Source of the DNA: Nonomuraea helvata
GTDB taxonomy: Bacteria > Actinomycetota > Actinomycetes > Streptosporangiales > Streptosporangiaceae
Assembly: GCF_039535785.1 (NCBI RefSeq)
Contig: NZ_BAAAXV010000009.1
Location: forward strand, 1,054,001-1,118,000
Length of the DNA: 64,000 nucleotides
Direction: 5' to 3'
Shown here: one piece after another, positions 32,403-40,644 of the stretch
Layout: each line of letters starts with the position of its first letter
How positions within the stretch are numbered: position 1 is the first letter of the stretch
Program-made: the position numbers and the translations under genes
Notes under the pieces: model-generated
What the model saw: only the letters and a program-made list of their open reading frames with translations
The model's database searches: none
What the model was told of the DNA's origin: nothing

Positions 32403-33344
32403 CTAGATGAGGACCTTGATGACGCCCGTGAGCGCCAATTGCGCCAGGGCAAGAGGCACCAGGACAGCCCAGGCGAGTTTCTGGAGCTGATCCTCGCGGA
32501 GCCGGGGGTAGGTGACGCGCAGCCAGATCACGACGAACGACAGCAGGAAGACCTTGACCAGGGTCCACAGCCAGCCCGGGAGGAACGGGCCGTGCCAGCC
32601 ACCCAGGAACAGGACGGTGGTCAGGAACGACAGGACCACGATCCCGACGTACTCGGAGAGCATGAACAGCGCGAAGCGCATGCCCGTGTACTCGGTCATC
32701 GGGCCCATGATGATCTCGGACTCGGCGATCGGCATGTCGAACGGAGGGCGGCGCAGCTCAGCCAGCCCGGCCAGGAAGAACACGACGCCGCCGACGGCCT
32801 GCCACGGCAGCCACCACCACTGCCACGCCTCGACGATGGCGGGGATCGACAGCGTGCCCGCCGCCATCGCGACAGAGGAGGCGGCCAGCACGAGCGGCAG
32901 CTCGTACGACATGAGCTGCGCGGCCGCACGCATGCCGCCGAGCACCGAATACTTGTTGGCCGAAGCCCAGCCGGCCATGATCGAGCCGAGGACGCCGACG
33001 CCCATGACGGCGAGGACGAAGAAGAGGCCCAGGTCGAGGTCTACGGCGACGCGGCCGCGGTCGATGGGGATGGCGATCAGCACGACCAGGTAAGGGACGA
33101 GGGCCACGCCGGGTGCGATCATGAAGATGCGGCGGTCGGCCGCGGCCGGGATGACGTCCTCCTTCTGGGCGAACTTGACCCCGTCGGCGATGAGCTGCGC
33201 CCATCCGTGGAAGCGCCCCGCGTACATGGGACCCAGCCGCGACTGCATGTGCGCCATGACCTTGTGCTCGGTCTGCCCGACGATCAGCGGCAGCACGAGA
33301 AAGACGATGAGGATGACGGCGAAGCTCAGCACCACGTCAAGCAT
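32403..33344 (-). CDS. nuoH: NADH-quinone oxidoreductase subunit H
   Basis: 313 residues with about eight membrane helices, the subunit that contacts the quinone chamber. Conserved loops are HMQSRLGPMYAGRFHGWAQL (usually RxGPN), GWASANKYSVLGGMRAAAQL, SYELPLVLA and AELRRPPFDMPIAESEII. The family motif near the first loop reads RLGPMYAGR, where many members have Asn-Arg. The gene overlaps nuoC by 8 bases. No nuoD lies between nuoC and nuoH, which departs from the standard operon. Confidence 0.95.
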   Translation of the reverse strand: MLDVVLSFAVILIVFLVLPLIVGQTEHKVMAHMQSRLGPMYAGRFHGWAQLIADGVKFAQKEDVIPAAADRRIFMIAPGVALVPYLVVLIAIPIDRGRVAVDLDLGLFFVLAVMGVGVLGSIMAGWASANKYSVLGGMRAAAQLMSYELPLVLAASSVAMAAGTLSIPAIVEAWQWWWLPWQAVGGVVFFLAGLAELRRPPFDMPIAESEIIMGPMTEYTGMRFALFMLSEYVGIVVLSFLTTVLFLGGWHGPFLPGWLWTLVKVFLLSFVVIWLRVTYPRLREDQLQKLAWAVLVPLALAQLALTGVIKVLI

Positions 33345-33891
33345 CGGGCGGCCCCCAGTCGGGTGGGACTCCTGGTGGAAGCGTCTTGCGGCGGCTCGGG
33401 GCGCCGTGTCCTGACTCGCCGGGCTCCTTGGCGCCGGGCCACGGCTTGGCCACGCGGGCGGCCAGGATGAAGTCCTTGCGGAGCGGGTGGCCCTCGAAGC
33501 CGTCGGGCAGGAGGAGCGGCACGAGGTTGGGGTGGCCGTCGAAGATCACGCCGAACATCTCGTACGTCTCGCGCTCGTGCCAGTTCGCGCCCCGGTAGAC
33601 GCCCACCGCGCTGGGGAGGTGGGGGTTCTCGCGAGGGACGCGCGTGCGGAGCAGCAGGCGTTCCCCGGCGGCCGGGTTGTAGACGTGGGCCACGACGACG
33701 AAGGCGTCCGGAGGGTCGTCGACACCGGTCAGCCAGTCGAAGAAGGCGTAGCCGAGGTCGTCACGGACGTAGGTCAGCAGCTCGATCCAGTCGGCGGGGG
33801 CCACGTCGACCGTGATGTCGCCGTAGGACTCCGAGATCTCGACGCCGCCAGAACCCCTGAACCGCTCCGCGAGCCCGCCGGGAATGGTCAC
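33337..33891 (-). CDS. nuoC: NADH-quinone oxidoreductase subunit C
   Basis: 184 residues from GTG 33891, chosen because GTGA overlaps the nuoB stop. NuoC features include YAFFDWLTGVDDPPDAFVVV, SAVGVYRGANWHERETYEMF and the C-terminal LLLPDGFEGHPLRKDF. The NuoC part is followed by a 35-residue Pro/Gly-rich extension, another example of the tails in this operon. It is not fused to NuoD as it is in some bacteria, and NuoD is absent nearby. Confidence 0.93.
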   Translation of the reverse strand: MTIPGGLAERFRGSGGVEISESYGDITVDVAPADWIELLTYVRDDLGYAFFDWLTGVDDPPDAFVVVAHVYNPAAGERLLLRTRVPRENPHLPSAVGVYRGANWHERETYEMFGVIFDGHPNLVPLLLPDGFEGHPLRKDFILAARVAKPWPGAKEPGESGHGAPSRRKTLPPGVPPDWGPPDA

Positions 33892-34418
33892 GCGTCCTCC
33901 GCGTGGGAGCGGGACCACACGTAGCGGTCGCTGAGCTTCTCTCCGGCGATCTTCTCCTGGAGCTTCATGATGCCGTAGAGAAGAGCCTCGGGACGGGGCG
34001 GGCAGCCCGGCACATAGACGTCGACCGGGATGATCTGGTCAACGCCATTGGTCACGCAGTAGGAGTCCCAGTAGGGACCGCCGGTGTTGGAGCAGGCGCC
34101 GAACGAGATGACGTACTTCGGGTCGGGCATCTGCTCGTAGAGCCGCTTCACCGCCGGGGCCATCTTGTCGGTGACCGTGCCCGAGACGATCATCAGGTCG
34201 GCCTGGCGCGGCCCGTTCGCGAACGGGATCACGCCGAACCGGATGAAGTCGTGCCTGCTCGTCGAGGTCGCGATGAACTCGATGGCGCAGCAGGCCAGCC
34301 CGAAGTTGAACACCCACAGCGAATAGCGCCTGCCCCAGTTGAGCACGAAGCGCATCGGCTTGGGCGCCAACCTGGAGACTGGGCCCACCGTGGGCATCGG
34401 GAGATCCGTCGCTGCCAT
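33888..34418 (-). CDS. nuoB: NADH-quinone oxidoreductase subunit B (N2 cluster)
   Basis: About 176 residues; ATG 34418 is used, and ATG 34427 would add three residues. The cysteines binding cluster N2 are present: adjacent Cys-Cys in NFGLACCAIEFIA, one in SFGACSNTGGPYWDSYC and one in YVPGCPPRPEALLYG. These take electrons from NuoI and reduce quinone together with NuoD. It overlaps nuoC and follows nuoA after a short gap, in the standard A-B-C order. Confidence 0.94.
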   Translation of the reverse strand: MAATDLPMPTVGPVSRLAPKPMRFVLNWGRRYSLWVFNFGLACCAIEFIATSTSRHDFIRFGVIPFANGPRQADLMIVSGTVTDKMAPAVKRLYEQMPDPKYVISFGACSNTGGPYWDSYCVTNGVDQIIPVDVYVPGCPPRPEALLYGIMKLQEKIAGEKLSDRYVWSRSHAEDA

Positions 34419-34464
34419 ACTGTCCATTCTTGCGCGAATCGCAGGTCAAGCAAAGAAAAGCGCG

Positions 34465-34836
34465 CTAGGTCCAGGTGAGCACGCGCTTGCGCCAGGCGTA
34501 CAGGATGCCGAGGGCGATGAAGCCCAGGAAGACGAACATCTCCACGAGCGTCGTCAGCCCGTAGCCCGGGGCGTCGAAGACCGTGGCCCAGGGGAACAGG
34601 AAGACGGCGTCCACCGCGAACACCACGTAAAGGTACGTGAAAACGTAGTAGCGGACCTGCGACTGCGCCCAGCCCTCGCCGACCGGGTCGACCCCGCACT
34701 CGTACGTGGTCAGCTTCTCCGGGGTGGGACGGGTGGGGCGCAGGAGGCGGTTGGCCATCAGGGCTCCGGCCACGATGGCGACGCCGATGGCGAGCAGTGC
34801 GGCAACGAGCACGTATGACCCGAAATAGCCGTCCAT
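34465..34836 (-). CDS. nuoA: NADH-quinone oxidoreductase subunit A
   Basis: 123 residues from ATG 34836; an upstream GTG at 34857 is an alternative. Three membrane helices, with the conserved loop KLTTYECGVDPVGEGWAQSQ and RYYVFTYLYVVFAVDAVFLF, identify NuoA. It is the first gene of the A-B-C-H block. Confidence 0.93.
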   Translation of the reverse strand: MDGYFGSYVLVAALLAIGVAIVAGALMANRLLRPTRPTPEKLTTYECGVDPVGEGWAQSQVRYYVFTYLYVVFAVDAVFLFPWATVFDAPGYGLTTLVEMFVFLGFIALGILYAWRKRVLTWT

Positions 34837-35066
34837 GCCGAGATGGTAACCCGACACCCCATCCGCAAACCCCTACCCGATATGAGAGCGCGGGGCTGGG
34901 GTTCCCGGGGCATGCCCTGAGCCAGAAGCTGTGGGTGGAAATGGGGCCGTAAGCGGTCAATGCCATGGAAGCCGTCTCGACCTCGTTACCCAGCGCAGCC
35001 AAAGCCTCGGGAGCGATCATGTCAAGACGAGGTAAAGCGGAAGATCAACCACATACTCTGACAAAC

Positions 35067-36546
35067 ATGCACAAGAAGCGATTCTCCTCCGGAATCGCCC
35101 TGCTGGCCCTCTCGGCCACCGGCTGCGGGCTGGCCGCCTCCCCCGAGAGCAGCGTCATGGTCCCGGCAGAGCCGACGATGATCGACTTTGTCGACCCCAC
35201 GTCGATCGTCGGCCTGTCCACCAGGACGCTGACCGAAGGCCACTCCACCAGCGGCCGATACGTGCACATCAGCTACCCCGAGCTGCGGAACGCCCCCGCG
35301 CTCAACGAGGCCCTGCGCGCCCAGGTCGAGCAGCAGTGGCGCGAGTTCCGCGGGCAGACCAAGGACCCCCACGCCTACCCGCGGCCCGAGCTGAACGTGG
35401 AGTGGCAGCTGGTCGCCGAGTCCCCCCCAGGCGATCGCGGTACGGCTGCGCACCAGCGTGTTCCTGGGCGCGAGCTGGGGCAACTCCACCCGTACGTACT
35501 GGTTCGACCCGGTCGAGGGCAGGGCCGTGGACTCCACCGGACTGCTCCAGGGCAAGGGCGCCCTGAATCGCCTCGCGGAGCTGGTACGGCAGCAGCTAGG
35601 GACCCGCGGGTCCCAGGTCGTGCGGGACGAGGTGAGGGCGAGCGGCGACCAGTTCGAGTCGCTGGCGTTCAACCAGGCCGGGGACCTGGTGGTCGAGTTC
35701 GACGACTGCCAGATCGGGCCGTGCTCGCTGGGGCGGCTCGCCGTGGCGGTTCCCGAGCGGCAGGCACGGCCGCTGCTGTCCGCGTTCGGGCGACGGGCTC
35801 AGGACAGCGTGAAAGTGCGGGCCCAGGACAGCGTGAAGCTCGACGCGCCGTATGCGGTCGCCCCGGCGCCCACGGGCATCCCGAAGGCCGTCAGCAACCA
35901 GGCGGGGACCGTGGACTGCGCCAAGACCAAGTGCGTGGCGCTGACGTTCGACGACGGGCCGGGACCTCAGACCGCCAGGCTGCTCGACCTGCTGCAGAAA
36001 AACCACGCGAGGGCCACGTTCTTCACGGTCGGCATCAACGCCGCCGCCCAGCCCGCACTGCTCAGAAGGATGAGCGCCGAAGGACACCTGATCGGCAACC
36101 ACAGCTGGGCGCACACGGACCTGTCGAAACAGCCGATGATCAAGATCGCCGACTCCGTGGGGCGTACCGAGGCCGTGGTCGAGGCCGCCATCGGGCAGAA
36201 GCCGACGCTCCTGCGGCCGCCGTACGGGGCTGTGAGCCAGGAGCTGCGCGACGTCGCCGCCCGCGAGGGGGTCGCGCTGGTCACCTGGGACGTCGACACC
36301 AGCGATCAGACCGAAGAGAAACCCCGTGACATTGGCGACCGTGCCGTGCGTCAGGCGCATCCAGGTGCGATCATTCTCATGCACGACATCCATCGGGAAT
36401 CGGTTGACGCCGTTCCGGACATCATCGAAAGGTTGCGCGAAAAGGGTTACCGCTTCGTCACCGTTCCTGAGCTGTACGGCCCTGCGGGGATGCAGGCCGG
36501 ACGCTTGTACGGGTCGGGAAACGAGCTGCCGGGTAAGCAGCCCTGA
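35067..36546 (+). pseudogene. Polysaccharide deacetylase (NodB domain) lipoprotein, one-base frameshift
   Basis: ATG 35067 starts a lipoprotein-type signal (GIALLALSATGCGLA; the lipobox is slightly atypical). The frame runs ~120 residues to VEWQLVAESP and then breaks at a run of seven C at about 35422. Removing one C restores a 492-residue protein that continues QAIAVRLRTSVFLGASWGNS. The second part holds a complete NodB domain: ALTFDDGPGPQTARLL (metal Asp), GNHSWAHTDLS (HxxxH), RPPYGAVSQEL, VTWDVDTSDQ and IILMHDIH. The catalytic half is intact, so this is a recent frameshift, a sequencing error or length variation of the C-run. The enzyme would deacetylate surface or cell-wall polysaccharide. 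Confidence 0.8.
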
Positions 36547-36570
36547 CGTAAGACACGTGTGGGGGGGACG

Positions 36571-36576
36571 TATAGT
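36571..36576 (+). promoter_or_regulatory. Probable -10 box of the kor leader transcript
   Basis: TATAGT at 36571-36576 places the expected transcription start at about 36583-36585, on the leader-peptide GTG itself. This suggests a leaderless transcript. The -35 region is weak. Confidence 0.5.
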
Positions 36577-36584
36577 TGGCGTTC

Positions 36585-36674
36585 GTGACCCGAACCGCCC
36601 TCTACGCCCGCCTGCATGTCGACCTCTGCAGGCTCGCGTCCGGGCTGTGTCGTCGTTCTCCCGCCTCACCCTGA
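36585..36674 (+). CDS. Cysteine-containing leader peptide upstream of korA
   Basis: A 29-residue frame from GTG 36585 to TGA 36674. It contains ARLHVDLCRLASGLCRR, which strongly resembles the conserved 'putative leader peptide' sequences (RxHVDLCR...LCR) of actinobacteria that precede sulfur-assimilation and iron-sulfur genes. In mycobacteria such leaderless Cys-rich frames act as cysteine-responsive attenuators. Here two Cys codons lie near the end. The -10 box indicates that the transcript begins at or next to the GTG. A stable hairpin follows before korA. The peptide itself is probably only a sensor of Cys-tRNA supply. Confidence 0.75.
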   Translation: MTRTALYARLHVDLCRLASGLCRRSPASP

Positions 36675-36690
36675 CTCAGACCGCGTCTAC

Positions 36691-36724
36691 CGCGTTTACC
36701 CGCTCTTTGCGGGACACAAACGCG
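36691..36724 (+). promoter_or_regulatory. Attenuator-like hairpin between leader peptide and korA
   Basis: Outer arms CGCGTTT (36691-36697) and AAACGCG (36718-36724) enclose inner arms CCCGC (36699-36703) and GCGGG (36709-36713). Together they form a 12-bp stem with a small bulge, 17 bases after the leader stop. Ribosome stalling at the leader Cys codons could alter its folding. Confidence 0.65.
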
Positions 36725-36807
36725 TGACCTTCCGAGGATTTAGCATGGAAACAGAGAACGCCGCGCCCAAGGCAACCGCGCTCCGGCGCGTCGAGGAGGA
36801 CTGAGCT

Positions 36808-38652
36808 GTGACTAAGCAGGTGCAGCAGCTCGACCGCGTGATCATCAGATTCGCCGGAGACTCCGGCGACGGTATGCAGCTCACCGGCGACCGCTTCACG
36901 GCAGGCACGGCGGAGTTCGGCAACGACCTGTCGACGCTCCCCAACTTCCCCGCTGAGATCCGCGCGCCCGCAGGCACTCTGCCCGGCGTGTCGAGCTTCC
37001 AGCTGCACTTCGCCGACCACGACATCCTCACGCCCGGCGACGCGCCGAACGTGCTCGTGGCCATGAACCCGGCCGCGCTCAAGGCCAACCTGGGCGACCT
37101 GCCCAGGGGCGCGGACATCATCGCGAACACCGACGAGTTCACCAAGCGCAACCTGCAGAAGGTCGGCTACGAGGTCAACCCGCTGGAGGACGAGTCGCTC
37201 AGCGAGTGGCACGTGCACGCGGTGCCGCTGACCTCCCTCACCGTCAAGGCCCTCGAGGGCTTCGAGCTGTCCAAGAAGGACGCCGAGCGCTCGAAGAACA
37301 TGTTCGCCCTCGGCCTGCTCAGCTGGCTCTACCACCGGCCGACCGAGCACACCATCACGTTCCTCGAGCAGAAGTTCGCGAAGAAGCCCGACATCGCCAA
37401 GGCCAACATCGCGGCCTTCCAGGCGGGGTGGAACTACGGCGAGACCACCGAGTCCTTCTCCGTCTCGTACGAGGTCAAGCCCGCCAAGCTCTCGCCTGGC
37501 GTCTATCGCAACATCTCCGGCAACCAGGCCCTGGCGTACGGCCTGATCGCCGCCAGCGTGCAGTCCAAGCTGCCGCTGTTCCTGGGCTCCTACCCGATCA
37601 CCCCGGCCAGCGACATCCTGCACGAGCTGAGCAAGCACAAGCGGTTCGGCATCCGCACCTTCCAGGCGGAGGACGAGATCGCCGGCGTCGGGGCGGCGCT
37701 CGGCGCCGCGTTCGGCGGAGCGCTCGGCGTGACCACCACCTCGGGCCCCGGCGTGGCGCTGAAGGCCGAGACCGTCGGCCTGGCGGTCACCACCGAGCTG
37801 CCGCTGATCATCGTGGACGTGCAGCGCGCGGGGCCGAGCACCGGCATGCCGACCAAGACCGAGCAGACCGACCTGCTGATGGCCATGTTCGGGCGCAACG
37901 GCGAGTCGCCGGTGCCGATCGTGGCGCCGATGTCGCCGAGCGACTGCTTCGACGCGGCCATCGAGGCGGCCCGGATCGCCGTCAAGTACCGCACTCCGGT
38001 CATGCTGCTCTCGGACGGCTACCTGGCCAACGGCTCGGAGCCCTGGCGTCTGCCCGAAGTCTCCGAGCTGCCGGACATCTCGCAGGAATTCACGAAGGAG
38101 CCGAACGGCGCCGACGGCGAGTTCCTGCCGTACAAGCGCGATACCGAGACACTGGCCCGTCCCTGGGCCATCCCGGGCACGGCCGGCCTCGAGCACCGCA
38201 TCGGCGGCATCGAGAAGGCCGACGGCACGGGCAACATCTCCTACGACCCGAACAACCACGACCTGATGGTCCGCACGCGAGCCGCCAAGATCGCCGGCAT
38301 CGACGTTCCTCCGCTGGAGGTCGACGACCCGGACGGCGACGCGAAGGTGCTGGTCATCGGGTGGGGCTCGACGTACGGGCCGATCGCCGCGGCCGTCCGG
38401 CGGATCAGGAAGAGCGGCGGCAAGGTCGCGCAGGCCCACCTGCGCCACCTCAACCCGCTGCCCGCCAACACCGGCGAGGTGCTCAAGCGCTACGACAAGG
38501 TGCTGCTGCCCGAGATCAACCTCGGTCAGCTGGCCCTGCTGCTGCGCGCCCGCTACCTCGTCGACGTGATCAGCTACAACCGTGTGCGCGGGCTCCCGTT
38601 CAAGGCGGAGGAGCTGGCCGGAGTCATCCAGGACGTGATCGAGAGTGACTGA
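36808..38652 (+). CDS. korA: 2-oxoacid:ferredoxin oxidoreductase alpha subunit (fused gamma-alpha)
   Basis: 614 residues from GTG 36808, with GAGGAGG upstream. The N-terminal ~190 residues form the gamma domain (IIRFAGDSGDGMQLTGDRF). The remainder is the alpha domain (NQALAYGLIAASVQSKLPLF, YPITPASDILHELSKHKRFG, TTTSGPGVALKAETVGLAV, GMPTKTEQTDLLMAMFG). With KorB it decarboxylates a 2-oxoacid, most likely 2-oxoglutarate, to the acyl-CoA while reducing ferredoxin. It overlaps korB by 8 bases. Regulation by cysteine through the upstream leader is suggested by the sequence. Confidence 0.94.
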   Translation: MTKQVQQLDRVIIRFAGDSGDGMQLTGDRFTAGTAEFGNDLSTLPNFPAEIRAPAGTLPGVSSFQLHFADHDILTPGDAPNVLVAMNPAALKANLGDLPRGADIIANTDEFTKRNLQKVGYEVNPLEDESLSEWHVHAVPLTSLTVKALEGFELSKKDAERSKNMFALGLLSWLYHRPTEHTITFLEQKFAKKPDIAKANIAAFQAGWNYGETTESFSVSYEVKPAKLSPGVYRNISGNQALAYGLIAASVQSKLPLFLGSYPITPASDILHELSKHKRFGIRTFQAEDEIAGVGAALGAAFGGALGVTTTSGPGVALKAETVGLAVTTELPLIIVDVQRAGPSTGMPTKTEQTDLLMAMFGRNGESPVPIVAPMSPSDCFDAAIEAARIAVKYRTPVMLLSDGYLANGSEPWRLPEVSELPDISQEFTKEPNGADGEFLPYKRDTETLARPWAIPGTAGLEHRIGGIEKADGTGNISYDPNNHDLMVRTRAAKIAGIDVPPLEVDDPDGDAKVLVIGWGSTYGPIAAAVRRIRKSGGKVAQAHLRHLNPLPANTGEVLKRYDKVLLPEINLGQLALLLRARYLVDVISYNRVRGLPFKAEELAGVIQDVIESD

Positions 38653-39691
38653 GCTGCTGAACGGGAAGGGCCTGTCGCTCATCCCCAAGACCGACGCCAA
38701 GCAGAGCCTCAAGGACTTCAAGTCCGACCAGGAGGTCCGCTGGTGCCCGGGTTGCGGTGACTACGCGATCCTGGCCGCGGTGCAGAGCTTCCTGCCGGAG
38801 CTGGGGCTCAAGCGCGAGAACATCGTGTTCGTCTCGGGGATCGGCTGCTCGTCCCGGTTCCCGTACTACCTCAACACGTACGGGTTCCACTCGATCCACG
38901 GCCGCGCGCCCGCGATCGCGACGGGGCTGGCCGCCTCCCGGCCCGACCTGAGCGTGTGGGTGATCACCGGTGACGGCGACGCGCTGTCGATCGGCGGCAA
39001 CCACCTGATCCACGCGCTGCGCCGCAACGTCAACCTGAACATCCTGCTGTTCAACAACAGGATCTACGGTCTGACCAAGGGCCAGTACTCGCCCACCTCC
39101 GAGGTCGGCAAGATCACCAAGTCGACGCCGATGGGGTCGCTGGACAAGCCGTTCAACCCGATCTCGCTGGCCATCGGCGCCGAGGCGTCGTTCGTGGCCC
39201 GCACCATCGACTCCGACCGCAAGCACCTGCAGTCGGTGCTGCGCGAGGCCACCGCGCACCGCGGCACGTCGCTGGTGGAGATCTACCAGAACTGCAACAT
39301 CTTCAACGACAACGCGTTCGAGCAGCTCAAGGACCCCGACGTCCGCGACGACATCACGCTGCGCCTGGAGCACGATCAGCCGATCGTGAGCTCCTCCAAG
39401 GCCGTGGTGCGCGCCGCGAACGGCGGCATCGAGGTCGTGGCGCGCGACGGCGTGAGCGAGGACCAGATCCTCGTGCACGACGCGCACAACCCCGACCCGT
39501 CGGTGGCCTTCGCGCTCAGCAGGCTGGACGAGCCGGCGTTCGAGCACGTGCCGATCGGGATCTTCCGTCAGGTGGACCGGCCGGCGTACGACGTGCTGAT
39601 GGCCGAGCAGCTCGAGGAGGCCGTCGCCCAGAAGGGGCCCGGCGACCTGAGCGATCTGCTCATGGGTGGCGACACCTGGCGCATAGCCTGA
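38645..39691 (+). CDS. korB: 2-oxoacid:ferredoxin oxidoreductase beta subunit
   Basis: 348 residues from GTG 38645. Cysteines for the [4Fe-4S] cluster lie in RWCPGCGDYAILA, in GIGCSSRFPYY and near EIYQNCNIFND. The thiamine-diphosphate/magnesium motif is GDGDALSIGGNHLIHALRR with FNNRIYGLTKGQYSPTS. It completes the KorAB enzyme and is followed by a strong terminator. Its product, reduced ferredoxin, is a plausible electron donor for the nearby complex I that lacks NuoEFG. Confidence 0.95.
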   Translation: MTELLNGKGLSLIPKTDAKQSLKDFKSDQEVRWCPGCGDYAILAAVQSFLPELGLKRENIVFVSGIGCSSRFPYYLNTYGFHSIHGRAPAIATGLAASRPDLSVWVITGDGDALSIGGNHLIHALRRNVNLNILLFNNRIYGLTKGQYSPTSEVGKITKSTPMGSLDKPFNPISLAIGAEASFVARTIDSDRKHLQSVLREATAHRGTSLVEIYQNCNIFNDNAFEQLKDPDVRDDITLRLEHDQPIVSSSKAVVRAANGGIEVVARDGVSEDQILVHDAHNPDPSVAFALSRLDEPAFEHVPIGIFRQVDRPAYDVLMAEQLEEAVAQKGPGDLSDLLMGGDTWRIA

Positions 39692-39704
39692 TATTCGCGA
39701 TTTG

Positions 39705-39730
39705 ATGGGGCCCGTCCGTGCGGGCCCCAT
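39705..39730 (+). terminator. Terminator after korB
   Basis: 10-bp arms ATGGGGCCCG (39705-39714) and CGGGCCCCAT (39721-39730), a 6-base loop and a short T run. Confidence 0.85.
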
Positions 39731-39762
39731 TTCGCATGCCCGCCGAGCAAAAGGGGGCATAC

Positions 39763-40644
39763 GTGGAGTGGCATGGCAGGCGGGCCCTGGTGACGGGGGC
39801 CTCGGGGTTCATCGGCGCGCACCTGGTCAGGCGGCTGACCGAGCTGGGCGCCGACGTGCACGGGGTGAGCCGCACCGGGAGCGGTCACGACCTGCGTGAT
39901 CCGCGGGCCGTGGACGGGCTGTTCGCCGCGGTCCGCCCCGAGGTGGTCTTCCACCTGGCCAGTGAGGTGAACGGGGCCAGGGACGTGTCCGTCGTGGGGC
40001 CGACGCTGGAGGGCAACCTCAGGACCACGGTCAACGTGCTGACGGCCGCGGCCGGGTCCGGGTGCCGGGTGGTCCTGGCGGGGTCGAGCGAGGAGCCGCG
40101 GCCGGGCAACGGGCATTCGCCGCCGCCGTCGCCGTACGCGATGGCCAAGGCGGCGGCGACCGGGTACGCCGAGCTGTACCACCGGCTCTGGAACGTGCCC
40201 TACACGATCGTGCGCCCGACCATGGTGTACGGGCCGGGCCAGCGCGACATCGGCAAGCTGGTGCCGTACGTGACGCTGGCCCTGATCAGCGGCGAGCAGC
40301 CGCGGCTGACCAGCGGGTCCAAGCTCGTGGACTGGGTCTACGTCGATGACGTGGTCGAGGCGTTCGCGCTGGCCGGGCTGAGCGAGCGCGCGGTCGGGCA
40401 GGCGTTCGACGTCGGGACCGGGAGGACGGCCTCCGTACGCCAGGTGGTCGAGTTGCTCTACCGGATCGGCGCGGTGGAGGACAGCCCGCCCTTCGGGGAC
40501 GTCCCCGACCGGCCGCTGGACGTGCCGCAGGCAGCCGACCCGGGGCCGGCGCTGGAGCTGACCGGCTGGCGGCCACGGATCGAGCTGGAGGACGGCATGC
40601 GCCGCACATACGCGTGGTACGCGGATCAGGCGCGGATCTTGTAG
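39763..40644 (+). CDS. NAD-dependent epimerase/dehydratase (extended SDR)
   Basis: 293 residues from GTG 39763, with AAGGGGG upstream. The Rossmann motif is ALVTGASGFIGAHLVRRL. The catalytic Tyr-x3-Lys is in SPYAMAKAAATGYAELYH, and the substrate region is RPTMVYGPGQRDIGKLVPYV. It would act on a nucleotide sugar, probably as an epimerase, reductase or dehydratase; the exact reaction is not readable. It lies at the edge of the polysaccharide cluster and converges on the next gene with 19 bases of overlap. Confidence 0.82.
   Translation: MEWHGRRALVTGASGFIGAHLVRRLTELGADVHGVSRTGSGHDLRDPRAVDGLFAAVRPEVVFHLASEVNGARDVSVVGPTLEGNLRTTVNVLTAAAGSGCRVVLAGSSEEPRPGNGHSPPPSPYAMAKAAATGYAELYHRLWNVPYTIVRPTMVYGPGQRDIGKLVPYVTLALISGEQPRLTSGSKLVDWVYVDDVVEAFALAGLSERAVGQAFDVGTGRTASVRQVVELLYRIGAVEDSPPFGDVPDRPLDVPQAADPGPALELTGWRPRIELEDGMRRTYAWYADQARIL

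Noticed and set aside
36745..36804. Small frame METENAAPK... just before korA
   Set aside because: No leader-type features and no good ribosome-binding site of its own; the Cys leader at 36585 is better supported.
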